11,211 nucleotides of DNA from Fimivicinus intestinavium (GTDB taxonomy: Bacteria > Bacillota > Clostridia > Oscillospirales > Acutalibacteraceae). The stretch is taken from assembly GCA_018715765.1 (NCBI GenBank), contig DVKY01000065.1, forward strand, positions 1 to 11,211, written 5' to 3'. Below the pieces are notes generated by a model that saw only the letters and a list, made by a program, of their open reading frames with translations, had not been told where the DNA came from and did not search any database. Shown piece after piece: positions 5,815 through 11,211 of the stretch. How positions within the stretch are numbered: the stretch's first letter is position 1; each line of letters starts with the position of its first letter. A program made the translations under genes and the position numbers.

Positions 5815-7557
5815 TTATTTATATTTGGGCCTTGCCTGATAAGAGGTGTGCAGCACCTCATGCGCAATATGGCTGCCGGGCTCGCCGAAAAACTCCGTAT
5901 AAACGGTTTTAATCGCTTCGCTCTCATGCGATTTGCGCACGGGGAGCTTGCGGTCTGCGTCGTACAGCGCGGCGGCACGGCGGTTTTTCAGATCCACAAA
6001 GTTGCGCACCACAGCGTGCTGAATCGGCTGACCGCCGCCGTTGATGCAGCCGCCGGGGCAGCCCATGATTTCGATGAACTGATAGGGGGAGGTGCCGTTT
6101 TTCACCTGCTCCATGAGCGTGTGGGCATTGGCAGTGCCGCTGGCCACGGCAACCCTCAGCTTCATGCCGGCAACCTCGTATTCCGCCTCTTTGACGCCGT
6201 CCATACCGCGCACGGCGGTGAAATCGACGTTGTCAAGCGGCTTGCCGGTGAGCGTTTCCACGGCGGTGCGCAGCGCCGCCTCCATCACGCCGCCCGATGT
6301 GCCGAAAATCACGGCAGCGCCGGTGCCTTCGCCGAGCGGGTTATCAAACTCCTCGTCCGGCAGATGCCTGAAGTAAATGCCCGCGCTCTCAATCATGCGT
6401 GCAAGCTCGCGTGTGGTGAGCGCGATATCCACATCCGGGTAACCGGCGGCCGCCTCGTGCTCGCGCTTGGTCTCAAATTTTTTCGCTGTGCAGGGCATGA
6501 TGCCGACAACAACGATCTTTGACGGGTCAAGCCCGAACTTTTTGGCGTACCAGGTTTTGATGGTTGCGCCAAACATCTGCTGCGGAGATTTGCAGGTGGA
6601 GAGGTGCGGAATCTGATCGGGATAGTAGTGCTCGCAGTATTTCACCCAGCCGGGGGAGCAGGAGGTAATCATCGGCAGCACGCCGCCCTTTTGCACGCGC
6701 TCGATAAACTCATGCGCTTCCTCCATGATGGTCAGGTCGGCAGCAAAGTCGGTGTCAAACACCTTGTCAAAGCCGAGACGCCTGAGCGCAGCCACCATCT
6801 TGCCCTGTACGTTTGTGCCGATGTGCATGCCAAAGCACTCACCGAGCGTTGCACGGATGGAAGGCGCCGTCTGCACAATGACGTATTTCTCCGGATCGTT
6901 GATAGCGGCGAGCACCTTATCGGTATCGTCCTTTTCATAGATCGCGCCGGTCGGGCAATTGACGATGCACTGCCCGCAGGAGATGCAGGAGACATCCGCC
7001 AGATCCTTGTCAAAGGCGGAGCTGATATGCGTATCAAAGCCGCGGGCATTTGCGCCGATGACGGAAATCTTCTGCATATCGCAGGCTGCGACGCAGCGGC
7101 GGCACAGGATGCACTTGTTGTTATCGCGGATCATATGCGCGGCGGAATCATCAAACTCGTAATGCGGATTCGCGCCCTCATAGCGGGTTTCGTTATCCAC
7201 GCCGAATTCCTTACAGAGCTGCTGCAGCTCGCAGGTGCCGCTGCGCACGCAGGAGAGGCACTTGCGGTCGTGCGTGGAGAGAATCAGCTCCAGTGTGATT
7301 TTGCGGGATTTGCGCACCTTCTCCGTATTGGTAAAGACCTCCATCCCCTCATTGACCGGGTAGACGCAAGCTGTGACGAGGCTCCGAGCGCCCTTGACCT
7401 CCACCATGCAGATGCGGCAAGCGCCGATTTCATTGATATCCTTGAGGTAGCACAGGGTCGGGATTTCGATCCCGGCGTAGCGGGCCGCTTCGAGGATAGA
7501 AATGCCGTTTGGCACACTCAAGGGCATGCCGTTGATTTTGATATTGACCATTTCCAT
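5815..7557 (-). CDS. hydA: [FeFe] hydrogenase catalytic subunit HydA (HndD type)
   Basis: A 580-aa NAD-linked, multimeric [FeFe] hydrogenase subunit (group A3-like), where H2 is made or oxidised. Domains in order: a plant-type [2Fe-2S] domain with C36, C47, C50, C64; the His-ligated [4Fe-4S] site H96, C100, C103, C109; and two [4Fe-4S] clusters, C149/152/155/159 and C191/194/197/201. The H-cluster domain follows, with motifs TSCSPGW (298-304), MPCTAKKFE (354-362) and GCPGGCINGGGQP (499-511; C500, C504). The C-terminal small-subunit-like part ends near AHEVLHTSY. Length fits HndD/A. woodii HydA; the C-terminal extension seen in Thermotoga HydA is absent. The ATG at 7557 was chosen for AAAGGAG (7569-7575) 11 nt upstream and alignment at MVNIKING. 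It is the last gene of the operon, 20 nt after hydB. L1 carries one Cys, not two. Confidence 0.95.
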   Translation of the reverse strand: MEMVNIKINGMPLSVPNGISILEAARYAGIEIPTLCYLKDINEIGACRICMVEVKGARSLVTACVYPVNEGMEVFTNTEKVRKSRKITLELILSTHDRKCLSCVRSGTCELQQLCKEFGVDNETRYEGANPHYEFDDSAAHMIRDNNKCILCRRCVAACDMQKISVIGANARGFDTHISSAFDKDLADVSCISCGQCIVNCPTGAIYEKDDTDKVLAAINDPEKYVIVQTAPSIRATLGECFGMHIGTNVQGKMVAALRRLGFDKVFDTDFAADLTIMEEAHEFIERVQKGGVLPMITSCSPGWVKYCEHYYPDQIPHLSTCKSPQQMFGATIKTWYAKKFGLDPSKIVVVGIMPCTAKKFETKREHEAAAGYPDVDIALTTRELARMIESAGIYFRHLPDEEFDNPLGEGTGAAVIFGTSGGVMEAALRTAVETLTGKPLDNVDFTAVRGMDGVKEAEYEVAGMKLRVAVASGTANAHTLMEQVKNGTSPYQFIEIMGCPGGCINGGGQPIQHAVVRNFVDLKNRRAAALYDADRKLPVRKSHESEAIKTVYTEFFGEPGSHIAHEVLHTSYQARPKYK

Positions 7558-7577
7558 TGACAGGCACACTCCTTTCG

Positions 7578-9368
7578 TTATTTCTTCTTGATTGCCTGCA
7601 TCTTTTTGCACTTTTCAACGCAGGCGCCGCACTTGATACACTTACTGGTATCGATCGTATGCGGCTTGCGGATCTCGCCGGAGATTGCTCCCACCGGGCA
7701 GGCGCGCGCGCACAGGCCGCAGCCGATGCACTTTTCCGCATCGATGTAGTAGTTGAGCAGCGCCTTGCACACGCCGGCCGGGCACTTTTTATCCACCACG
7801 TGCGCAATGTATTCGTCGCGGAAGAATTTGAGCGTAGCAAGCACGGGGTTCGGCGCTGTCTGGCCCAGACCGCACAGGGAATTCTGCTTGATGTAATAAG
7901 CAAGCTCTTCGAGCTTATCAATATCCTCCAGCGTGCCTTTGCCGGAGGTGATCTTTTCGAGAATCTCCATCATGCGCTTTGTGCCGATCCGGCAGGGGGA
8001 GCACTTGCCGCAGGATTCGTCAACCGTGAACTCCAGGAAGAACTTCGCAATATCGACCATGCAGTTGTCCTCATCCATGACGATCAGTCCGCCGGAGCCC
8101 ATCATGCAGCCGATAGCCGTGAGGTTGTCATAATCGATCTCCGTATCCATCAGGGAAGCGGGGATGCAACCGCCGGAGGGGCCGCCCGTCTGCGCTGCCT
8201 TGAATTTCTTGCCGCCCGGGATGCCGCCGCCGATCTCCTCCACGATCTCACGCAGCGTTGTACCCATCGGGATCTCGACAAGGCCGGTATTCTTAATTTT
8301 GCCGCCCAGGGCAAAAACCTTTGTGCCTTTGGAGCGCTCGGTGCCCATGGAGGCGAACCACTCTGCGCCTTTGAGGATGATCTGCGGCACGTTAGCAAAG
8401 GTTTCCACATTGTTTTCCGTGGTGGGTTTGCCAAACAGGCCTTTCACCGCTGGATAGGGCGGGCGCGGGCGGGGTTCGCCGCGATTGCCCTCGATGGAGG
8501 TCATCAGCGCGGTCTCCTCGCCGCAGACAAAGGCGCCGGCGCCAAGGCGGATATGCAGGTCGAAATCAAAGCCGGAGTTGAAAATATTTTTGCCCAGAAG
8601 GCCATATTCCCTGGCCTGGCGAATCGCGATTTCAAGCCGGTGTACGGCAATTGGATATTCCGCACGGACGTAAATATAGCCCTCTGTCGCGCCCACTGCA
8701 TAGCCGCAGATTGCCATGGCCTCCACGATGCAGTGCGGATCCCCCTCCAGAACGGAACGGTCCATAAACGCGCCGGGATCGCCCTCGTCCGCATTGCAGA
8801 CGACGTATTTCTGATCCGCCTTGTTCATGGCGGCCAGCTCCCACTTGCGGCCGGTCGGGAATCCGCCGCCGCCGCGCCCGCGCAGGCCGGAATCCTTAAT
8901 CACCTGGATGACCTGCTCCGGGGTGTATTCCGTCAGGCACTTTGCCAGCGCCTGATAGCCGTCATAGGCGATGTATTCGTCGATATTTTCCGGGTCGATG
9001 ACACCGCAGTTGCGCAGCGCGACGCGCTTCTGCTTTTTATAGAAATCAGTGGATTCGATGCTCTTGACAACATCGTGATGGACGGTATCATCATACAGCA
9101 GGCGCTTGACGATGCGCCCTTTGAGCAGATGCTCCTCCACGATCTCGGGGACGTCCTCTACCTTAACTTCACTGTAGAAGCAGCCTTCCGGATAGACGAT
9201 CATGATGGGGCCGAGCGCGCACAGGCCATGGCAGCCCGTCTGGACGACCTTGATCTCTTCGCTGAGGCCTTTCTCCGCGATCTGCTCCTCCAAAGCCTTG
9301 ATAATCGCGGGCGCGTTTGCGGAGGTACAGCCGGTACCGCCGCAAACGAGTACATGGGAACGATACAT
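7578..9368 (-). CDS. hydB: Hydrogenase flavoprotein subunit HydB (NuoF-like)
   Basis: A 596-aa FMN- and NAD(H)-binding subunit, the probable electron-bifurcation site of the HydABC complex. An N-terminal thioredoxin-like [2Fe-2S] domain has C9, C14, C46, C50 (C-x4-C and C-x3-C). The NuoF core follows, with GLRGRGGGGFPTGRKW (161-176), NADEGDPG (192-199) and GAGAFVCGEETALM (276-289). The [4Fe-4S] site ESCGKCSPCR has C453, C456, C459, plus C499. The C-terminal ferredoxin domain carries two [4Fe-4S] motifs, C547/550/553/557 and C577/580/583/587. A further Cys pair, C529 and C534, lies between the core and the ferredoxin. This five-part layout is that of HydB/HndC, not of respiratory NuoF. AGGAGG (9376-9381) sits 7 nt before the ATG. 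The cofactor is probably NAD(H), but NADP(H) is not excluded. Confidence 0.95.
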   Translation of the reverse strand: MYRSHVLVCGGTGCTSANAPAIIKALEEQIAEKGLSEEIKVVQTGCHGLCALGPIMIVYPEGCFYSEVKVEDVPEIVEEHLLKGRIVKRLLYDDTVHHDVVKSIESTDFYKKQKRVALRNCGVIDPENIDEYIAYDGYQALAKCLTEYTPEQVIQVIKDSGLRGRGGGGFPTGRKWELAAMNKADQKYVVCNADEGDPGAFMDRSVLEGDPHCIVEAMAICGYAVGATEGYIYVRAEYPIAVHRLEIAIRQAREYGLLGKNIFNSGFDFDLHIRLGAGAFVCGEETALMTSIEGNRGEPRPRPPYPAVKGLFGKPTTENNVETFANVPQIILKGAEWFASMGTERSKGTKVFALGGKIKNTGLVEIPMGTTLREIVEEIGGGIPGGKKFKAAQTGGPSGGCIPASLMDTEIDYDNLTAIGCMMGSGGLIVMDEDNCMVDIAKFFLEFTVDESCGKCSPCRIGTKRMMEILEKITSGKGTLEDIDKLEELAYYIKQNSLCGLGQTAPNPVLATLKFFRDEYIAHVVDKKCPAGVCKALLNYYIDAEKCIGCGLCARACPVGAISGEIRKPHTIDTSKCIKCGACVEKCKKMQAIKKK

Positions 9369-9384
9369 TGCTTTTCCTCCTCAC

Positions 9385-9756
9385 TTATTTGGCGATTGCG
9401 CCAACGGTATATTCTGTGACGACGTTGCCGTTGACCAAGTGGTCGGTTACCACGCGGGCAGCCTTTTCCGCCGTCATTTTGACATAGGTGACCTTTTCCT
9501 TTCCCGGCTCCATGACCTCGACGATCGGCTCATACTGGCACATGCCGATGCAGCCTGTCTGGGCGACGGTAACGTTTTGCAGGTGGCGTTTTTCCACCTC
9601 GTCCATAAAGGCGTTCAGCACCGGGCGGGCGCCGGCCGCAATGCCGCAGGTGGCCATACCGACCACGACGCGGGTAACATCGCTCTGATCCTCACGGACA
9701 GTCATTTTTTCCTTTGTTTTTTCTTTTATTGCCATGAGTTCTTCTAAGGTTTTCAT
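9385..9756 (-). CDS. hydD: Thioredoxin-like ferredoxin subunit HydD (HndB-like)
   Basis: A 123-aa thioredoxin-fold [2Fe-2S]-ferredoxin-like protein, corresponding to HndB of Desulfovibrio and HydD of Acetobacterium. It resembles the N-terminal domain of HydB. Motifs are GMATCGIAAGARPVL (33-47) and QTGCIGMCQYEPIVEV (66-81). Only three cysteines are present, C37, C69 and C73, so a standard four-Cys cluster cannot form without another ligand. A charged N-terminal helix (1-24) precedes the domain. The ATG at 9756 was chosen because GGAGGTG (9764-9770) is 7 nt upstream and it overlaps the previous stop codon as ATGA, implying translational coupling with the HATPase. It lies 16 nt before hydB. It may be an auxiliary electron-transfer or structural subunit. 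Confidence 0.88.
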   Translation of the reverse strand: MKTLEELMAIKEKTKEKMTVREDQSDVTRVVVGMATCGIAAGARPVLNAFMDEVEKRHLQNVTVAQTGCIGMCQYEPIVEVMEPGKEKVTYVKMTAEKAARVVTDHLVNGNVVTEYTVGAIAK

Positions 9757-10307
9757 GAAATCGCACCTCCGCATAACATTTGGGTCTGTTCTGTAATATA
9801 ATCCTGAATCCATTCGCGCACCTCAGGCGTGTCAAGCGGCACATCGCCGAGGATCGCGCGCAGCTCGCGCGTATCGACTGCGAACGAGTTTTCATCCCGG
9901 CTGCGCCGGTAGAGGAAATCCCGGTCGGTATTCATGCAGATGAGCATGGTGATGGTGGAGCAAACGTCGCCCAGCGGCACAAAATCGACATGGCCGGTAT
10001 GGAATAGCGCCGCAACGGTTGTCCCCTTGCCCTCCTGCGAGGTGATCGTGAGGCCGCCTCCCGTCATTTCCGCCGCCATGCGGAACAGCGGGATGCCCAT
10101 CCCGACCTTGCGGGTAGTACGGGTGGTATAAAAGGGATCGGCTACGCTTTTGAGCTGTTCCGGGGACATGCCGCAGCCATCGTCCGCAATCCGGATGGTA
10201 AGCAGCTCCTGTGCCGTCTCCTCCCGGATCTCAATTTCGATCAGCTTCGCACCCGCAGAGATCGAATTCTGCGCGATATCCAGAATATTCAGTGAAAGCT
10301 CACGCAT
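9753..10307 (-). CDS. Stand-alone HATPase_c protein in hydrogenase operon
   Basis: A 184-aa soluble protein made almost entirely of a GHKL (histidine-kinase/anti-sigma-like) ATPase domain. It shows the N box with N14 (LDIAQNSISAGA), G1 DDGCGM (42-47), the F-like segment DPFYTTR (57-63) and G2 GMGIPL (69-74). There is no dimerisation/phosphoacceptor His domain, sensor domain or membrane segment, so it is not a classical sensor kinase. The C-terminal 80 residues (about 105-184) match no domain I know. It follows hydC by 3 nt without a clear binding site and overlaps hydD by 4 nt, so its synthesis is tied to the complex. A gene of this type at the same place is called hydE in Acetobacterium hydCEDBA, not the maturase HydE. 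Its role (regulation or assembly) is unknown. Confidence 0.88.
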   Translation of the reverse strand: MRELSLNILDIAQNSISAGAKLIEIEIREETAQELLTIRIADDGCGMSPEQLKSVADPFYTTRTTRKVGMGIPLFRMAAEMTGGGLTITSQEGKGTTVAALFHTGHVDFVPLGDVCSTITMLICMNTDRDFLYRRSRDENSFAVDTRELRAILGDVPLDTPEVREWIQDYITEQTQMLCGGAIS

Positions 10308-10310
10308 CGC

Positions 10311-10808
10311 TTAATCCATATATTTTTGCAGGATGCCGGGGATTTCGTCCGCTGTGAGCTTGCCGTACACGTCGTCATTGATCATCATGACAGGAGCAAG
10401 GCCGCAGGCGCCGATGCAGCGGCAGGCAGTTACGGAGAACCGGCCGTCCTCCGTGCACTCCTCCGGGCCGCAGTGAAGGGTTTCGCAAACCTTGTCAAGC
10501 ACCTCTTGCGCACCCTTTACATAGCAGGCCGTGCCAAGGCAGACGGAGATGTGATAGGTTCCCTTGGGCGAAAGCGCAAACTGTGCATAGAAGGTGGATA
10601 CGCCATACACCTTCTCCAGCGGCAGATCCATTCCGTCCGCGATCATGACCTGCACCTCGAAGGGCAGATAGCCATAGATTTGCTGCGCCTGCTGCATGAC
10701 GTGCATGAGCATGCTTTTGTCATGCCGGTTTTCCTCAATCACGGCCTTGAGCTGCGCTTCCTGCTCGGCGGTGCCGCGAAAGGGGATGGTGCTGACTTTT
10801 TTGAGCAT
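10311..10808 (-). CDS. hydC: Hydrogenase subunit HydC (NuoE-like [2Fe-2S])
   Basis: A 165-aa NuoE/24-kDa-type subunit (HndA in Desulfovibrio) that holds one [2Fe-2S] cluster and docks on HydB. The N-terminal helical bundle (about 12-80) includes YGYLPFEVQ (45-53) and YGVSTFYAQF (68-77). The thioredoxin-like domain has ligands C90, C95, C131 and C135. Spacings of 5, 36 and 4 agree with those of Thermus Nqo2 as I remember them. It is the first gene of the operon. AAGGAGG (10818-10824) lies 9 nt before the ATG at 10808. An in-frame ATG 14 codons upstream lacks family support and falls inside the structured leader. The stop is 3 nt from the next start. Confidence 0.94.
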   Translation of the reverse strand: MLKKVSTIPFRGTAEQEAQLKAVIEENRHDKSMLMHVMQQAQQIYGYLPFEVQVMIADGMDLPLEKVYGVSTFYAQFALSPKGTYHISVCLGTACYVKGAQEVLDKVCETLHCGPEECTEDGRFSVTACRCIGACGLAPVMMINDDVYGKLTADEIPGILQKYMD

Positions 10809-10817
10809 TGACTGATT

Positions 10818-10824
10818 CCTCCTT
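10818..10824 (-). promoter_or_regulatory. hydC ribosome binding site
   Basis: AAGGAGG on the minus strand, 9 nt from the ATG at 10808. It decides the start against the in-frame ATG at 10850. Confidence 0.85.
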
Positions 10825-10846
10825 GGATGTGTGACTGTACCTGCGG

Positions 10847-10907
10847 ACACGGTCTGCGTTGGCCGCAGGGCGCGTTTTTGAGGCGAAACGCGCCTGGCTT
10901 ACCGTGT
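10847..10907 (-). ncRNA. Candidate structured 5' leader RNA (three-way junction)
   Basis: Three helices abut in the hydC leader. P1 is ACCGTGT/ACACGGT (10901-10907 with 10847-10853). P2 is a 9-bp stem GGCGCGTTT/AAACGCGCC (10869-10877 with 10886-10894). P3 is CTGCG/CGCAG (10854-10858 with 10864-10868). P1, P3 and P2 follow without gaps on one side, and a 6-nt joint (10895-10900) closes the other. An alternative pairing, CTGCGG with CCGCAG (10841-10846 with 10863-10868), would break P3 and cross P1. It lies 17 nt from the ribosome binding site. I recognise no known riboswitch class. Confidence 0.4.
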
Positions 10908-10922
10908 TCTGCTGCGCTTAAA

Positions 10923-10940
10923 ATGTTAAATTTTTAACAA
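10923..10940 (-). promoter_or_regulatory. Rex-type operator
   Basis: ATGTTAAATTTTTAACAA matches the clostridial Rex consensus TTGTTAANNNNTTAACAA at all but the first position. It lies about 16-33 bp downstream of the expected transcription start, a place where binding would block the polymerase. Rex senses NADH/NAD+, which fits an NAD-linked hydrogenase. The rex gene is not in the window. Confidence 0.75.
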
Positions 10941-10962
10941 AACGGCGCTTCTATACCAATAA

Positions 10963-10991
10963 ATTATAGCAGAAACAGAATGGGAAATCTA
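10963..10991 (-). promoter_or_regulatory. Hydrogenase operon promoter
   Basis: On the minus strand TGCTATAAT (10963-10971) is a perfect -10 hexamer with the TG extension. A weak -35, TAGATT (10986-10991), sits 17 bp upstream. Transcription would start near 10956. Confidence 0.7.
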
Positions 10992-11007
10992 CAATGTTAG
11001 CTCATGA

Positions 11008-11024
11008 CAACAAAAAAATTGTTG
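11008..11024. repeat. CAACAA/TTGTTG inverted repeat upstream of promoter
   Basis: CAACAA (11008-11013) and TTGTTG (11019-11024) are exact reverse complements 5 nt apart. It sits just upstream of the -35 region, so it could be a second regulator site or a weak stop for transcripts coming from the insertion element. Confidence 0.4.
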
Positions 11025-11080
11025 GAAATAACGTGGATTTATAAGAAAACTGTTCAAAAAATACCCCCCTTTATACCATC

Positions 11081-11211
11081 TGAAGTGACCCCCAAAAGTT
11101 AGACAATATTTTTGCATGAATAGTTCAAGCAATCGAAAGGGCTTGTTGTCTGTGGAGTGCAGGCGGCAAGCCCTTTAGCTTTGCCTTGATGCGTTGGTTA
11201 TTGTAATAGTC
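11081..11211 (-). mobile_element. IS3-family (IS150-like) element, one end only
   Basis: The element's terminal sequence starts TGAAGTGACCCCC at 11081 and continues AAAAGTTAGACA to 11105. This TG-start, CCCCAAAAGTTAGAC-type end is typical of IS3-family members in Firmicutes. The transposase tail follows directly and the element runs off the right edge. The other end and the target duplication are not visible. Confidence 0.8.
11125..11211 (-). CDS. IS3-family transposase, C-terminal end (partial)
   Basis: Only the last 28 residues are in the window, reading from the right edge. They include DYYNNQRIKAKLKGLPP, the conserved YYNN-R-K-KLKGL tail of IS3/IS150 OrfB (rve/DDE integrase core) transposases, and end at TGA, 20 nt inside the element's terminal repeat. 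The catalytic DDE residues lie outside the window, so intactness cannot be judged. Confidence 0.85.
   Translation of the reverse strand, partial: DYYNNQRIKAKLKGLPPALHRQQALSIA

Larger units (their letters stand above)
10809..11080 (-). promoter_or_regulatory. Leader and promoter region of the hydrogenase operon
   Basis: This gene-free stretch separates the insertion element from hydC. In transcription order it holds an inverted repeat (11008-11024), an extended -10 promoter (10963-10971), a Rex-type operator (10923-10940) and a roughly 150-nt leader with a compact predicted fold (10847-10907). The hydC binding site comes last. A second extended -10-like TGGTATAAA (11070-11078) touches the insertion-element end. 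Confidence 0.7.

Noticed and set aside
5794..7560. Long + strand frames (242 and 318 codons) opposite hydA
   Set aside because: They mirror hydA, which carries every Fe-S and H-cluster motif; no domain is visible in the antisense translations.
7557..9419. A 620-codon + strand open frame opposite hydB
   Set aside because: It is antisense to a fully motif-supported hydB, has no family motifs, and arises from G+C-biased codon use of hydB.
10809..10850. Upstream in-frame start for hydC (14 extra codons from ATG at 10850)
   Set aside because: The extension is not family-like and the AAGGAGG at 10818-10824 clearly serves the ATG at 10808.
1..11211. CRISPR array, tRNA, rRNA or prophage
   Set aside because: No regularly spaced repeats, cloverleaf, rRNA-like sequence or phage genes were seen on either strand.

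Overview
The window looks like a chromosomal segment of a strictly anaerobic, hydrogen-producing, probably spore-forming Clostridia member (Oscillospirales/Ruminococcaceae-like). This rests on the protein families and their gene order, strong AGGAGG-type ribosome binding sites, moderately high G+C genes with A/T-rich promoters, a YtaF-type sporulation membrane protein and a Rex-type operator. No rRNA or tRNA is present, so the lineage is an inference. All well-supported genes lie on the minus strand; the layout below follows the + coordinates.

Left part (1-1519): mostly non-coding and rich in hairpins. It holds a cluster of palindromes (100-279), further inverted repeats (375-452, 506-587), and one convincing small gene (587-742, 51 aa, unknown) with a near-consensus sigma-A promoter at 775-803. 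A probable terminator (minus strand) is at 1195-1223, and doubtful tiny + strand ORFs lie at 1376-1537.

Middle (1520-5581): a six-helix YtaF/MntP-like membrane protein (1520-2167, TTG start) and a trans-aconitate 2-methyltransferase (tam, 2361-3131). Upstream of these is a two-component cassette: OmpR/VanR-type regulator, sensor kinase with a very short outside loop, and a lipoprotein of unknown function. The cassette reads regulator-kinase-lipoprotein from an extended -10 promoter at 5617-5625, and tam may be co-transcribed with it.

Right part (5759-10971): a five-gene operon for a NAD-linked, probably electron-bifurcating [FeFe] hydrogenase. Transcription order is NuoE-like subunit, stand-alone HATPase, thioredoxin-like ferredoxin, NuoF-like flavoprotein, then catalytic HydA. 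This matches the hydCEDBA order I recall for Acetobacterium woodii. The complex would couple NADH plus reduced ferredoxin to H2 in the cytoplasm. The operon starts at an extended -10 promoter, carries a near-perfect Rex operator (17/18) just downstream of the start, and has a leader that can fold into a compact three-way junction. It ends at a 14-bp perfect-stem terminator. H-cluster maturases are not in the window.

Right edge (11081-11211): the last 28 residues of an IS3-family (IS150-like) transposase and the element's terminal sequence, about 110 bp upstream of the hydrogenase promoter.
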